A stretch of 64,000 bases of DNA from Phycisphaeraceae bacterium (GCA_019636675.1 JAHBXC010000004.1:95989-159988), one strand, 5' to 3'; numbered from the stretch's first letter, positions 27,621-37,058 are shown. Notes: generated by a model from the letters alone, not told the origin. Translations and numbers: made by a program.

Positions 27621-30111
27621 AGATCGCGCCGTCGTCGAAAAGACGCGTCGTGATCGCGCCGTCGCGCGCCGTGATCCACCACTCCCGCCCTCGCTTCGCG
27701 TCGTCCCATCGCTCGTCGTGAAGACGCGACGGGCCGGTCGATTGCACGACCACACCGGGCACAAGCCCCCGGACAAACTCGACGGCCCCCGGCCGGAAAC
27801 TCCCGTGGTGCGGCGCCTCGATGACATCGGCGCGCAGCCCGGGCTCACGCTCCAGCAGCCCTCGCATCCCGGCCGGCTCGAGGTCGCCGAACAGCATCGC
27901 GACGCGCTCCCCGCCCGACGCTCCGTCGTTGATCGGCACGCGCACTCGCAGTACGATCGAATCGTCGTTGGGGCGCTGGGCCGCGAACCCGCTGGGCGGC
28001 CAGAGGGTCTCGGCCCGGAGCGCGCCGATCCGGATCTCGTCGCCCGACGCGACGGTGCGGACCGGGACGCCGATCTCGCGGAGGCGCGCGAGCAGATGCG
28101 CGACGGGCCCGAACGGGTCTCGCCGCGCCTCGTGGACGAGCGACTCACCCACGATCGCTTCGCGCGGGCGCACGCGGCGCGCCGTGTCGAGCGCGCCCGA
28201 GTAGTGATCGAGATTGGGGTGGCTGATGACCAGCGTGTCGAGCCGCCACACGCCCAGGGCGCGCAGCGCCTCGGGGATGTCGCGCTCCCCGACGCCCACC
28301 CAGGTCGAGCCGCAATCCCACAGCATCGTCCCGCCGGTCGCGTCGCGCACGAGGTGGCACGACCCGTCTCCCACCGAGAGCGTGTCGATGCGCAGCGCGA
28401 CGCCCGGCTCGGGCGCGGGCGATCGCATCGCCGAGACGCCGACAAACGCGCAGAGGAGAATCGCCGCGACAGTCGCGCCGGCGTCGCGCGTCCCGCCCCT
28501 CACGACGCGCCATGCGCAGACCGTCGCCAGCGCCGCCCACCACGCCGGGACCGGCGGCGTCGTCATCGACGAGAGCGGGACCGACTCGCACCATCGCGTC
28601 GCGCGCAGGAACAGGTCGGCCATCGCGCCAAGCGCCGGCGCGAGCGCGACGGCGACGCTGGGCGCGATCGCGCCGAGGAACATCGCGAGGTAGCCCACCC
28701 CGAGGATCGCCGCGAACACCGGGACCGCGAGCGCCGAGAGCGGCGCCCCCAGCGGCGAGAGCACCCCGACGTGGAACATGACGACCGGCGTCGTCACCGC
28801 CCACGCCGTCACGCCCGCCGCGAGCGCCGCGGCGCACGCCGACGCGACAAGGTGCCTCACGCCTCGCTCGTCGGGGTCTTCGGTGAAAAGCCCCACGCGC
28901 CGAAGCATCGCGTCGCGCAGCGGCCCGGCGAGCACGATCAGCGCCGCGACCGCGAGGAAACTCAGCTGAAAGCCCGGGGACAGCAGGTCGAGCGGGCGCG
29001 CGAGCACCAGGGCGCACGCCGTCCACGCGAGGAGGTTGAGCCGGTCGTATCGCCTCCCCGTGCTCTCGGCCGCGAGGAACGCGAGCGTCATGATCGCGGC
29101 GCGCACGATCGGCGCATTGGCCGGAACGATGAGCAGGTAGACGATCACGCCGGCCGCGACGAGCAGGGGTTCGACGCGCCGTGCGACGCGCAGCGCACGC
29201 ACGAGCCCGAGCGTGAACCACGCGAACAGCCCGAGGTGCAGGCCGCTGATCGCCAGCAGGTGCGCGAGCCCGACCCTCGCGAAGCGGTCCTGCACATCGC
29301 GGTACGCGCCCTCGCGTTCGCCGAGCAGGGCCGCCCCGAGCATCGCCCTCGAGCGGGCGTCGACGTCGAGCCGGTCCGTCCACGACGACGCGGCACGTCG
29401 AAGGTCCGCCCGCGCGCGCAGGAACGCTCGCCACGCCCGATGCTCGCCCTCGGTCTCGCTCGCCGGCCCGATGAGGCCCGGGGTCGGGACCAGCAGGCGA
29501 CCCGCCAGGTTTCGCTGTCGCGCGAGCGGCCTGAAGTCGCGCTCCCCGGGGTTCTGCGGCGGCTCGACCGGCAGCGCGTGCCCGGTCACGCGCACCACGC
29601 TCCCGGCGCGCAGCGCGTGCGTCACGCCGTCGATTCGCATCCACAGCGTGCCGGACGCGCGCACAAACACGCCTTCGCGCTCCAGCGCCGTCACGCGCAG
29701 GGGCACGCGTGTCGCCGGCGCGTCGCGCACGAATCTCGCGAACTCGCCGCGCTGCTGCGGCTCCACCCGCGCGTCCTCCAGCAGAATCCCCTCCACGCGC
29801 ACCAGCGTGCGCCCCTCCCCCATCGCCAGCGCCACGCTGTCGGAGGGGTACGAGTGCGTCCGCGCCGCGCCGGCGAGATACCCCAGCGCCACGCCGCCCA
29901 CGACCAGCGCCGCCCAACCCCAGCGTCGCGCCGGCAGCGCCGTAGTGATCGCGCACGCCGCGCACATCGCCGCGACCGCCCACAACGCCGGCGCACTGGA
30001 CGGCTCGACTCGCTGCGAGAGCCACACGCCCGACGCGAGCGCAGCGAACGACGCGATGCCTGGTCGGCGGAAGAGAAACACCCCGGGAGCGGACGCCTTT
30101 GCCGGCTTCAC
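27592..30111 (-). CDS. comEC: DNA uptake channel ComEC/Rec2
   Basis: 839 residues with the full three-part layout. The N-terminus has membrane helices and an OB-like DUF4131 region; the central competence domain shows LLAISGLHLGLFAWFT and multiple helices; the C-terminal ~270 residues are a metallo-beta-lactamase domain with SVGDGSCHLVRD, LVISHPNLDHYSGAL (metal-binding HxxxDH variant) and VIEAPHHGSFRPGAVEF. ComEC moves single-stranded DNA across the inner membrane in natural transformation. The start is GTG. No other competence genes lie in the window. Confidence 0.93.
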   Translation of the reverse strand: MKPAKASAPGVFLFRRPGIASFAALASGVWLSQRVEPSSAPALWAVAAMCAACAITTALPARRWGWAALVVGGVALGYLAGAARTHSYPSDSVALAMGEGRTLVRVEGILLEDARVEPQQRGEFARFVRDAPATRVPLRVTALEREGVFVRASGTLWMRIDGVTHALRAGSVVRVTGHALPVEPPQNPGERDFRPLARQRNLAGRLLVPTPGLIGPASETEGEHRAWRAFLRARADLRRAASSWTDRLDVDARSRAMLGAALLGEREGAYRDVQDRFARVGLAHLLAISGLHLGLFAWFTLGLVRALRVARRVEPLLVAAGVIVYLLIVPANAPIVRAAIMTLAFLAAESTGRRYDRLNLLAWTACALVLARPLDLLSPGFQLSFLAVAALIVLAGPLRDAMLRRVGLFTEDPDERGVRHLVASACAAALAAGVTAWAVTTPVVMFHVGVLSPLGAPLSALAVPVFAAILGVGYLAMFLGAIAPSVAVALAPALGAMADLFLRATRWCESVPLSSMTTPPVPAWWAALATVCAWRVVRGGTRDAGATVAAILLCAFVGVSAMRSPAPEPGVALRIDTLSVGDGSCHLVRDATGGTMLWDCGSTWVGVGERDIPEALRALGVWRLDTLVISHPNLDHYSGALDTARRVRPREAIVGESLVHEARRDPFGPVAHLLARLREIGVPVRTVASGDEIRIGALRAETLWPPSGFAAQRPNDDSIVLRVRVPINDGASGGERVAMLFGDLEPAGMRGLLEREPGLRADVIEAPHHGSFRPGAVEFVRGLVPGVVVQSTGPSRLHDERWDDAKRGREWWITARDGAITTRLFDDGAIFSGSSRPRR

Positions 30112-30155
30112 ACGCGAGCAGCGTCGCGCGCCGACGCCGGCGCGTCAAGCCACTG

Positions 30156-31430
30156 TCAGCGCAGCATCAGGAAGACCCACAGGCACGCCGCGTTGAACAG
30201 CGTGACCAGCCCGGCCAACCCCAGCGTGTCGCGGAGCTGCCGGGGCAGTTTCAGCAGGGGCTTGTTCACGACGACCAGCGCCGCCGTCGCCAGCGCGCCC
30301 ACACCGCCCGGGAGCCGCATCGGGATCGGGAACTTCCGCGGCGCAGGCGCTTCCTCGGGCTTCGGGGGCGGCGCCTTGGGCGCGGGCGCCTTCTTGGGCG
30401 CCGGCGCGACCGGGGCGGCTTTCGGCTCGGGGGGAACCGCGGGAGCGGCAGGGGCCGGCGGCGCGACGGCTTCTGGCTCCTCCGACGCGTCTTCGTCCTC
30501 GTCGGCGTCGGCGTCAGGGCTCGAGGCGTCGGGCTCCGTCTCGTCGTTGTCCTCGCTCGGCTGCGCGAAGGCGTCCGCCGGCTGGGCCGCGTGTTCCTCG
30601 GCCTCTTCGTCGGTGACGGCGACGGCGCGCGGCGAGCTCTCGTCGTCCGGAGCGTCCAGCAGGCGGTCGATCGTCTCGGCGACCGCGTTCACGGCGTCCT
30701 CGGTCGCATCGACCTCGGGCTCGTTCACGGGCGCCGCGTCGGCGGCGTCCTCGGGCTCGGCGTTGTCGGATGCCGCGCCTTCCGCGACTTCGGCTTCAGG
30801 GGCCTCGGTCTCGGACGCTTCGGGCTCGGTGGTTTCGGGCTCGGCGGCTTCCGGCTCGGGGGCTTCTTGTTCGGGGGCTTCTTGTTCGGGGGCCGGGGCT
30901 TCGACGACGCCGGATTCACCGACCTCTTCGCGGAACGCCCTCGCCAACTCTTCGTCGATCTGGGCCGCGATGGACTCTGCGCCGGGATCGGTCTCGTCGG
31001 ACGCCGCTGGCTCCGGGGTCTCTTCGAGCGGCGCTGCGGCGTCGTCGGCGCGATCGACCTCGGGCAGTTCCTCCTGCGCGGGTCCCGAGGCGTCGAGATC
31101 GGCCTGCAGCTGCGACGCGACATCCGCGAGCGCCGCGTCGATGCTCTCGGCGCTCATGTCCGGCGCGTCGGGTTCGTCCTGGTCCGCCGACGCCTCGGCG
31201 TCGATCGGCTCGTCGCTGTCGTGTTCGATCGCGCCCTCGTCCGTAAGCGCCTGGCCCTTGGCGACAGCGTCTGCCGCCGCCGCCTCGGCGTCGTCGTCGG
31301 AGCGCATCACGCGCGTGATCTCGTCGGCCGCCTCGTTCATCTCGGCGACAAGACTCGACACGAGCGTATCGAGTTCACCCAGCTCATCGCGGGGCGCGGC
31401 GTCGTCGGTGTTCGTGGGTCGTGTGGCCAT
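30156..31430 (-). CDS. Highly acidic, low-complexity tail-anchored protein
   Basis: 424 residues. Residues 1-110 are moderately ordered (ELDTLVSSLVAEMNEAADEI, SIDAALADVASQLQADLDA) and predicted helical; 110-320 are Glu/Ala/Pro-rich and disordered, with an EAPEQEAPEPEAAEPETTEP-type repeat; 320-380 are Pro/Ala/Lys-rich (APAPKKAPAPKAPPPKPEE); a single hydrophobic helix near the C-terminus (GLAGLVTLFNAACLWVFLML) anchors it in the membrane. The ATG at 31430 is preferred over a TTG 11 codons upstream. The design (acidic arm, Pro/Lys linker, membrane anchor) recalls spacer or scaffold proteins such as TonB- or FtsN-like stalks, but no family is recognised. Confidence 0.75.
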   Translation of the reverse strand: MATRPTNTDDAAPRDELGELDTLVSSLVAEMNEAADEITRVMRSDDDAEAAAADAVAKGQALTDEGAIEHDSDEPIDAEASADQDEPDAPDMSAESIDAALADVASQLQADLDASGPAQEELPEVDRADDAAAPLEETPEPAASDETDPGAESIAAQIDEELARAFREEVGESGVVEAPAPEQEAPEQEAPEPEAAEPETTEPEASETEAPEAEVAEGAASDNAEPEDAADAAPVNEPEVDATEDAVNAVAETIDRLLDAPDDESSPRAVAVTDEEAEEHAAQPADAFAQPSEDNDETEPDASSPDADADEDEDASEEPEAVAPPAPAAPAVPPEPKAAPVAPAPKKAPAPKAPPPKPEEAPAPRKFPIPMRLPGGVGALATAALVVVNKPLLKLPRQLRDTLGLAGLVTLFNAACLWVFLMLR

Positions 31431-31503
31431 GCGAGGGCCCGGCCCCGCGTACGGGCGCGACAAACCGGGTGATCGGTATCATCGACCCTCCCCCGACGGC
31501 ACT

Positions 31504-31521
31504 CAAGGCGACGACGCCTTG
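31504..31521. other. Perfect hairpin in a divergent intergenic region
   Basis: CAAGGCG-ACGA-CGCCTTG, 7 bp with a 4-nt loop, followed by TTT. It lies between two divergently transcribed genes, so it is either in the rsmE leader or an operator-like palindrome. Confidence 0.4.
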
Positions 31522-31646
31522 TTTCCCCGGTACATTCCCCGGAACTGCCAATCCCGACGCCGTTTCCCCCGCCTTCCCAGACCCCCAGAGGCCGCTTCTC
31601 TCGGACCCGCCACGCCAGCCGGTTCAACTTCTCACGCAAGGCACGC

Positions 31647-32369
31647 ATGGCCAGACGACACCGCCTCTTCCTCGCCGACCTCCCCGACGACCCCGACGAC
31701 CTCCTCGTCGTCGAGGGCGACGAGGCCGAGCACGCCCGGCGCGTCCGACGCGCCGCCCCGGGCGACGCCGCCACGGTCTTCACCGGGCGGGGGCTCGTCC
31801 TCGAGTGCGAGGTCGCCGACACCAGGCGCGTGCTCACGCTGCGCGTGCTCGAGCGCCACGAGGTCGAACGCGACCGACCGATCGTCGATGTCTGGGCCGC
31901 CACCCCCAAGGGCAGCCGCGCCGACGACATGATCGATTCGCTCAGCCAGGCGGGCGCCGCGTCGTGGGTCCCGATGGAGACGGCTCTGTCCGTCGTCGAG
32001 CCGCGCAAGAACAAACTCGATCGCATGACGCGCATCGCCGCCGAGTCGGCCAAGCAGTCCCTGCGCGCGTGGACGATGCGCGTCGACGACCAGGGCTCCT
32101 TCAAGGAAGCCCTCAACGCCGGGCGGGCGTCGCTCGTGATCGCCGATCAGTCGGGCGAGCCCTACCAGCCCGGCGGCAGCGACCACATCCGCCTGCTCAT
32201 CGGCCCCGAGGGCGGCTGGACGGACGCCGAACTCGACGCCGCGAAAGGCGCCGGCGCGCGCGTCGCGTGCTTCGGCCCTCATGTGATGCGGATCGAGGTC
32301 GCCGCCCCGGTCGCGTGCGCCATCGTCCTCGATCAGGAACGCCGCGCCCGCGCCACGCGTCAGGACTGA
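31647..32369 (+). CDS. rsmE: 16S rRNA m3U1498 methyltransferase RsmE
   Basis: 240 residues. N-terminal PUA-like part (EGDEAEHARRVRRAAPGD, with the HxxxVLR-like signature as HARRVRR) followed by a SPOUT methyltransferase domain: ATPKGSRADDMIDSLSQAG, AAESAKQS(L)R, and the knot signature LLIGPEGGWTDAELDAA, then RIEVAAPVACAIVL. It methylates U1498 of 16S rRNA. Length and motifs match the family. Confidence 0.93.
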   Translation: MARRHRLFLADLPDDPDDLLVVEGDEAEHARRVRRAAPGDAATVFTGRGLVLECEVADTRRVLTLRVLERHEVERDRPIVDVWAATPKGSRADDMIDSLSQAGAASWVPMETALSVVEPRKNKLDRMTRIAAESAKQSLRAWTMRVDDQGSFKEALNAGRASLVIADQSGEPYQPGGSDHIRLLIGPEGGWTDAELDAAKGAGARVACFGPHVMRIEVAAPVACAIVLDQERRARATRQD

Positions 32370-32391
32370 CTCACCAGAGGAGACCCGACCG

Positions 32392-33648
32392 ATGCTGACC
32401 CCCCGCTGTGTCCTTGCCGCCTTCGTCGCCACCGCCGCGATCGTGTGCCCGGCGTCCCTCGCGACCGACGCCGCCCATCGCGAGCAGGCGCGCGAGATGA
32501 TCGACCGCGCTCTTGCCTATCTGCGCACCCAGCAGGACGCGCAGACCGGCGGGTGGGCGGTCAACCCCAGCGGGCCCAACTACCCCGCGATCACCGGGCT
32601 CGTCGTGCGCGGCATGCTGCTCGACCCGCGCATCGATGCGCGCGACGAATCCGTCCGCCGGGGCGTCGAGTTCATGCTCCGCTACCAGCAGCCCGACGGC
32701 GGGATCTACGACCGCGTCCTGCCCAGTTACAACACCGCTCTGTGCCTCTCGGCCCTCGCGCTCGTGCAGCGCGAGAACGCGGCCGCCGCAATCAAGCCGG
32801 CGCAGGACTTCCTCCGCTCCCTCCAGTGGAGCGAGCAGTCCGATGTCCCCGAGTCCACGCCCGAGGCGCCCGAGAAGGTCACGCGCGAGCACCCGTTCTA
32901 CGGCGGCATGGGCTACGGGCGCCACGGGCGCCCCGACCTCTCCAACACCGCCCTCGCCCTCCAGGCGCTGCACGACTCGGGCCTCTCCAGCGACGACCCC
33001 GCCTTCCAGCGCGCGCTGGTCTTCCTCGCGCGCTGCCAGATGGTCGAAGGCGTCAACGACATGCCCTACGCGCAGGGCTCCTCGCAGGGCGGGTTCATCT
33101 ATTCGACGAGCATCAACGCCGAGCAGGTCGGCTCGGGACAGACCCAGGTCGGCGTGCCCGAGAGTTTCGTCGAAGAGACGATGGACGACGGCACGCGCGT
33201 CAGCCGCCTGCGCGCGTACGGCTCGATGACCTACGCCGGCTTCAAGAGCATGCTCTACGCGAACCTGAGCCGCGACGATGTGCGCGTGCGCGAGGCGTAC
33301 GACTGGATGCGCCGCAACTACACGCTCGAAGAGAACCCCCAGATCGGGACCGAGGGGATGTACTACTACCTCGTGATGTTCTCGCGCGCAATGGACGCCT
33401 GGGGCGACCCGCACATCACGCCCCTGCGGCCCGCCGGGGGCGAAGGCGTCGGCAACGCCACCGCCCTGCCCAGCGACGCCCTCGTCGAGGGCGACTCACG
33501 CGTCTGGGGCAACGACCTGGTCCAACGCCTCGCCGAACTCCAGAACCCCGACGGCTCGTTCCGCCCCCTGAACGATCGCTGGATGGAGAACAACCCGGTG
33601 CTGATCACGGCCTACGCGCTGAACGCGCTGCAGCACGCGGTGAGGTGA
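32392..33648 (+). CDS. Exported prenyltransferase/squalene-cyclase-repeat protein
   Basis: 418 residues with a signal peptide (residues 1-25, cleavage near SLA-TDA). The rest is an alpha/alpha-toroid: repeated helices with QW-like turns such as QDAQTGGWAVNP, YQQPDGGIYDR, and ELQNPDGSFRPLNDRW. This fold occurs in squalene cyclases, prenyltransferases and complement-like proteins; the cyclase DxDD and prenyltransferase zinc residues are not evident, so it is probably a binding or structural toroid outside the cytoplasm, as often annotated in planctomycetes. It begins 22 nt after rsmE with GGAG upstream. Confidence 0.8.
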   Translation: MLTPRCVLAAFVATAAIVCPASLATDAAHREQAREMIDRALAYLRTQQDAQTGGWAVNPSGPNYPAITGLVVRGMLLDPRIDARDESVRRGVEFMLRYQQPDGGIYDRVLPSYNTALCLSALALVQRENAAAAIKPAQDFLRSLQWSEQSDVPESTPEAPEKVTREHPFYGGMGYGRHGRPDLSNTALALQALHDSGLSSDDPAFQRALVFLARCQMVEGVNDMPYAQGSSQGGFIYSTSINAEQVGSGQTQVGVPESFVEETMDDGTRVSRLRAYGSMTYAGFKSMLYANLSRDDVRVREAYDWMRRNYTLEENPQIGTEGMYYYLVMFSRAMDAWGDPHITPLRPAGGEGVGNATALPSDALVEGDSRVWGNDLVQRLAELQNPDGSFRPLNDRWMENNPVLITAYALNALQHAVR

Positions 33649-33654
33649 GCGCCC

Positions 33655-33933
33655 TCACACCGCCTTATCCGCCTTCGTCGCCAGGTCGAAGTCTTTGCCC
33701 GTGATGCCGCCGGCGTCGTGGGTGGAGAGGGTCAGGGTGACCTTGTTGTAGCGGATGAGGATGTCGGGGTGGTGGTCGGCGCCCTCGGCGAGATCGGCGA
33801 CGCGGTTCACGAAGCGGATCGCGCCGGCGAAGTCTTTGAACAGGTAGGTCCGCTGGATGGCGCCGTTGGTCTCGGACCACTCGGGGATGAGCTTCAGGCG
33901 CTCCTCGATCTGCGGGGTTTCGAGCTTCTGCAT
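33655..33933 (-). CDS. phhB: 4a-hydroxytetrahydrobiopterin dehydratase (PCD/DCoH)
   Basis: 92 residues, the full length of this family. EGADHHPDILIRYNKVTLTL is the active-site block with the paired His, followed by STHDAGGITGKDFDLA with the third His. The enzyme dehydrates the carbinolamine formed by pterin-dependent hydroxylases; in bacteria lacking those it can act in molybdopterin or other pterin salvage. No aromatic amino acid hydroxylase is nearby. It converges on the toroid protein gene with 6 nt between stops. Confidence 0.93.
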   Translation of the reverse strand: MQKLETPQIEERLKLIPEWSETNGAIQRTYLFKDFAGAIRFVNRVADLAEGADHHPDILIRYNKVTLTLSTHDAGGITGKDFDLATKADKAV

Positions 33934-34002
33934 GAGGATTCTCTCTCTCTCGGGGATACGAGGTCATCCGCGCATGGCTCTGCGCCCGGCGCTCAGGACG
34001 GG

Positions 34003-34008
34003 TATCTT
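34003..34008 (+). promoter_or_regulatory. Leaderless-type -10 element of gluQ
   Basis: TATCTT ends 5 nt before the ATG at 34014; no Shine-Dalgarno sequence is present. Confidence 0.4.
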
Positions 34009-34013
34009 CGGGC

Positions 34014-35021
34014 ATGGCCCCGGAGAGTCAAGCCGACGCACACCCCCCGAACAGGGACGCCCTCCCCCGGGTGACGCGTCTGGCGCCCTCTCCGACCGGG
34101 GCGCTGCACCTGGGCAACGCGAGAACTTTCCTCGTGAACTGGGCGATGGCCCGCGCCGCGGGCTGGCGGATCGTGCTGCGGATCGAGGACCTCGACGGCC
34201 CGCGCGTGAAGCACGACGCCGCGACGCGCGCGATCGAGACGCTGCGCTGGCTGGGCATCGACTGGGACGACGGGCCGCTGGTGCAGTCCGACGACCTGTC
34301 GCCCTTCGTCGAGGCGATGCGCGCCCTCGCGCGCGAAGGGAAGGCGTACCCCTGCGCGCTGACGCGCGCCGAGATCGAGGACGCCGCCTCGGCGCCGCAC
34401 GGCGCGAGCGTGTCGATGGGGTCGGGCCAACCGGGGGGCGAGTCGCGCTTCCCGGCGTCGCTGCGACCACCGCTCGTCCCGCGCGAGTTCGACGACCCCG
34501 AAACCAACTGGCGCTTCGTCACCCCACCGGGACATGTCGCGTTCGCCGACGCGTTCTGCGGCCCCCAGCGCCTCGATCCCAGCGAAACCGTGGGCGACTT
34601 CGTGATCTGGACGAAGCGCGGGCAGCCGGCGTACCAACTCGCCGTCGTCGTCGACGATCACCGACAGGGCGTGAACGAGGTCGTGCGCGGCGACGACCTG
34701 CTCGACTCGGCGGCGCGCCAGATCCTGTTGCGGCGCGCGCTGGGGATCGCGCAGGACCCTGTCTACACCCACCTGCCCCTGGTCGTGGGCGAAGACGGGC
34801 GCCGCCTCGCGAAGCGCCACGGCGACACGCGCGTGGAGCACTACCGCGAGCGCAAGGTCCCGGCGGAGCGCGTGATCGGGCTTCTGGCCCGCTGGAGCGG
34901 CGTCACCGACAGGCGCGAGCCGATGACGCCCGACGAATTCCGGGAGCGATTCTCGCTGGAGCGGATGCCCCGATCGGCGGTAGTGTTCACCTCGGAGGAC
35001 GACGCATGGCTACTCGGATGA
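34014..35021 (+). CDS. gluQ: Glutamyl-Q tRNA(Asp) synthetase
   Basis: 335 residues, a short GlxRS without anticodon-binding domain. LAPSPTGALHLGNARTF is the HIGH-type motif, RIEDLDGPRVK follows, and RRLAKRHGDTRVEHYRE replaces KMSKS. GluQ-RS glutamylates the queuosine of tRNA-Asp. The zinc-binding region is altered: the usual CxC before TR is CAL (AYPCALTRAEI) and a 25-residue Gly/Ser-rich insert follows, so the zinc site is probably lost. The downstream DUF192 gene overlaps it by 16 nt. Confidence 0.9.
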   Translation: MAPESQADAHPPNRDALPRVTRLAPSPTGALHLGNARTFLVNWAMARAAGWRIVLRIEDLDGPRVKHDAATRAIETLRWLGIDWDDGPLVQSDDLSPFVEAMRALAREGKAYPCALTRAEIEDAASAPHGASVSMGSGQPGGESRFPASLRPPLVPREFDDPETNWRFVTPPGHVAFADAFCGPQRLDPSETVGDFVIWTKRGQPAYQLAVVVDDHRQGVNEVVRGDDLLDSAARQILLRRALGIAQDPVYTHLPLVVGEDGRRLAKRHGDTRVEHYRERKVPAERVIGLLARWSGVTDRREPMTPDEFRERFSLERMPRSAVVFTSEDDAWLLG

Positions 35022-35545
35022 CGCTTCACACCACGCTGCTGACGACCGGGGTTCTCGCGCTGGGCGCGCTCGGCGCGTGCTCGTCGGGCGAGAACGCCGG
35101 GAACTCGCGCGCGCCCAGCGGCCTGCCGACGGCGCCCGTCGCCGTGAAGGGCGAGCGTTTCGTGATGGAGCTGGCCCTCGACGACGCGTCGCGCATCAAG
35201 GGCCTCTCGGGGCGCGCCGAGATCGACCCCAAAGGCGGGATGCTGTTCGTGTTCCCGACCTCGCAGCGGCGCGAGTTCGTGATGCGCGACTGCCCCGTGC
35301 CCATCGACATCGCCTTTCTGGACCCGTCCGGTCGCGTGGTCGCTGTGCACGCGATGGTCCCAGAAGAACCCAAGCGCGAGAACGAGACGGATTTCGAGTA
35401 CGAGAACCGCCTGAAGCGTTATTCGAGCCGCTTCCCGGCGCAGTTCGCGGTCGAGACGGCCGGGGGACGCCTGACGGCTCTGGGGCTCAGGGAAGGCGAA
35501 CTGGTGGTCTTCGACGTGGAAGGGCTCAAGCGCCGGGCGCAGTAG
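35006..35545 (+). CDS. DUF192 lipoprotein
   Basis: 179 residues. Signal sequence with lipobox LGAC at about residue 25. The mature domain has the DUF192 hallmarks: DDASRIKGLSGRAEIDPKGGMLFVF, REFVMRDCPVPIDIAFLD and VVAVHAMVPEEP. This small beta-barrel family is exported; function unknown. CGGAGG precedes the ATG at 35006 inside the gluQ end; an alternative ATG four codons later overlaps the gluQ stop as ATGA. The C-terminus includes an insert of charged residues (KRENETDFEYENRLKRYSS) unusual for the family. Confidence 0.88.
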   Translation: MATRMTLHTTLLTTGVLALGALGACSSGENAGNSRAPSGLPTAPVAVKGERFVMELALDDASRIKGLSGRAEIDPKGGMLFVFPTSQRREFVMRDCPVPIDIAFLDPSGRVVAVHAMVPEEPKRENETDFEYENRLKRYSSRFPAQFAVETAGGRLTALGLREGELVVFDVEGLKRRAQ

Positions 35546-35679
35546 GCCGATCCCTGCGCGTTGGCCGGACGCGTTGTGCGCCCACGGAGTGCGGCGGGCG
35601 TTCGGAGGAGAGAGAGCCACGACGGAGTCGCCGGTTCTTCCCGGACCTCGTCGCGAGCGCAACGGATCGGCAGGCCCAC

Positions 35680-37041
35680 GTGACGAGGCATCTGTCCAAC
35701 TCGGACCGTCCGATTACCCTGATCGCGCCCGGTCGCGTCGAAGAGGCGCAGGCGCGCGTGTGGCGACGCATCGCGTCCTACTGGCCTTCGCGCGCCCAGC
35801 CCCCGGTCGTGCAGCTCATGGAGTTCGACGACGCGCTGCGCCACCCCGAACAGATCGCCGGCAGCGCCGCGCTGGTCATCTATCACGACGACGAGCCGCC
35901 GCCGGTCACGCTGCACGCGCTGGCCGACGCGCTGCAGGCCAAGATGATCCCGGCGATCGCGCTCATCCCTCGCCTGGCGGAGCACCCCTCGCGCATCGCG
36001 GGCGACGAGATCCTCCAGATGGACAGCGCGACGACGCCCGTCATCGTCGCCGCCGCCATGTACGCGCTCGTGGAGCGCCAGCCCACCATCGACAACCTGC
36101 TCCACGAGAACACCTCGCTGCGGCGCTTCCAGCAGGGTCTGCGAGGCCAGATCGAGAAGGTCAACGAGGAGCTGCAGCTCGCCAGCCAGGTCCAGCGCGA
36201 CTTCCTCCCTCGCGAGCTGCCTCGCGTCGCGGGGCTCGAGCTCGCCGCCTTCTTCCGGCCCTGCGGGTATGTCAGCGGCGATATCTACGACATCCAGCGC
36301 CTCGACGACCGGCACATCGGCTTTTTCGTCGCCGACGCCGTCGGCCACGGCGTGCCGGCGGCGCTCATGACCATGGCCCTCGCGCGCACGCTCCACATGG
36401 CCGAGATCCGCGGCGAGCACGGCGAGGTCGTCTCGCCCGGCGAGGCGCTCGGGCGACTCAACCGCGAGATGATCCGCCGGCACGGCTCCACGCCACGCTT
36501 CGCGACGGCGGTCTACGGCGTCATCGACCTTCAGGCCATGCGCGTGACGGTCGCCGGCGCCGGGCACCCGCCCCCCCTGCGCGTTCGCGCCGCAGGCATC
36601 GAGCCCGTGACCACGCAGGGCAGTCTGCTGGGCGTCTTCCCCGACGATTCCTACGAAGAGATCTCCTTCGACCTGAGCGACGACGAGGTGCTGGTCATCC
36701 ACACCGACGGGTTCGAGACCGCCTTCCCCGAATCGCACGCCGACAACCACTCGCGGCGCATCCCCACCGGCAACTACCTGCAGCACTTCCAGGACATGTA
36801 CCACGCCATCGCGCGGGCGAGCGTCGACGACTACGAGCGCGACCCCCGCTTCCACGCGCGCGCCGGCCTGGTGCATCCGGACCGGGGGCGCCTGGACGCC
36901 GGCCTCGCCGAGCTCGCGCACCGGCTCGACAACCACGCCGGCTCGCTCCACCAGATCGACGACCTGACCGCGATCGTGCTCGCCAAGGGCGCAAGCAGCG
37001 GGCAGGGCCTCGAGGGCGGGCGTCGCTCACGCGCCGCGTGA
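35680..37041 (+). CDS. PP2C (SpoIIE-type) phosphatase with N-terminal receiver-like domain
   Basis: About 453 residues. Residues ~1-125 form an alpha/beta domain resembling a response-regulator receiver (VVQLMEFDD, LVIYHDDE, AKMIPAIALIPR) but without a clear phospho-Asp site; a coiled coil follows (about 130-165, ENTSLRRFQQGLRGQIEKVN). The catalytic domain shows SGDIYDIQRL, VADAVGHGVPAALM, VIHTDGFETAF and HQIDDLTAIVLA, i.e. the metal-binding Asp residues of PP2C/RsbU. Such proteins dephosphorylate anti-anti-sigma or other regulators. The GTG start at 35680 is tentative. It is followed by lpxA. Confidence 0.85.
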   Translation: MTRHLSNSDRPITLIAPGRVEEAQARVWRRIASYWPSRAQPPVVQLMEFDDALRHPEQIAGSAALVIYHDDEPPPVTLHALADALQAKMIPAIALIPRLAEHPSRIAGDEILQMDSATTPVIVAAAMYALVERQPTIDNLLHENTSLRRFQQGLRGQIEKVNEELQLASQVQRDFLPRELPRVAGLELAAFFRPCGYVSGDIYDIQRLDDRHIGFFVADAVGHGVPAALMTMALARTLHMAEIRGEHGEVVSPGEALGRLNREMIRRHGSTPRFATAVYGVIDLQAMRVTVAGAGHPPPLRVRAAGIEPVTTQGSLLGVFPDDSYEEISFDLSDDEVLVIHTDGFETAFPESHADNHSRRIPTGNYLQHFQDMYHAIARASVDDYERDPRFHARAGLVHPDRGRLDAGLAELAHRLDNHAGSLHQIDDLTAIVLAKGASSGQGLEGGRRSRAA

Positions 37042-37046
37042 ACCAC

Positions 37047-37052
37047 TAGAAT
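37047..37052 (+). promoter_or_regulatory. Leaderless-type -10 element of lpxA
   Basis: TAGAAT ends 6 nt before the lpxA GTG, spacer CGCGGC, no ribosome site. Confidence 0.5.
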
Positions 37053-37058
37053 CGCGGC

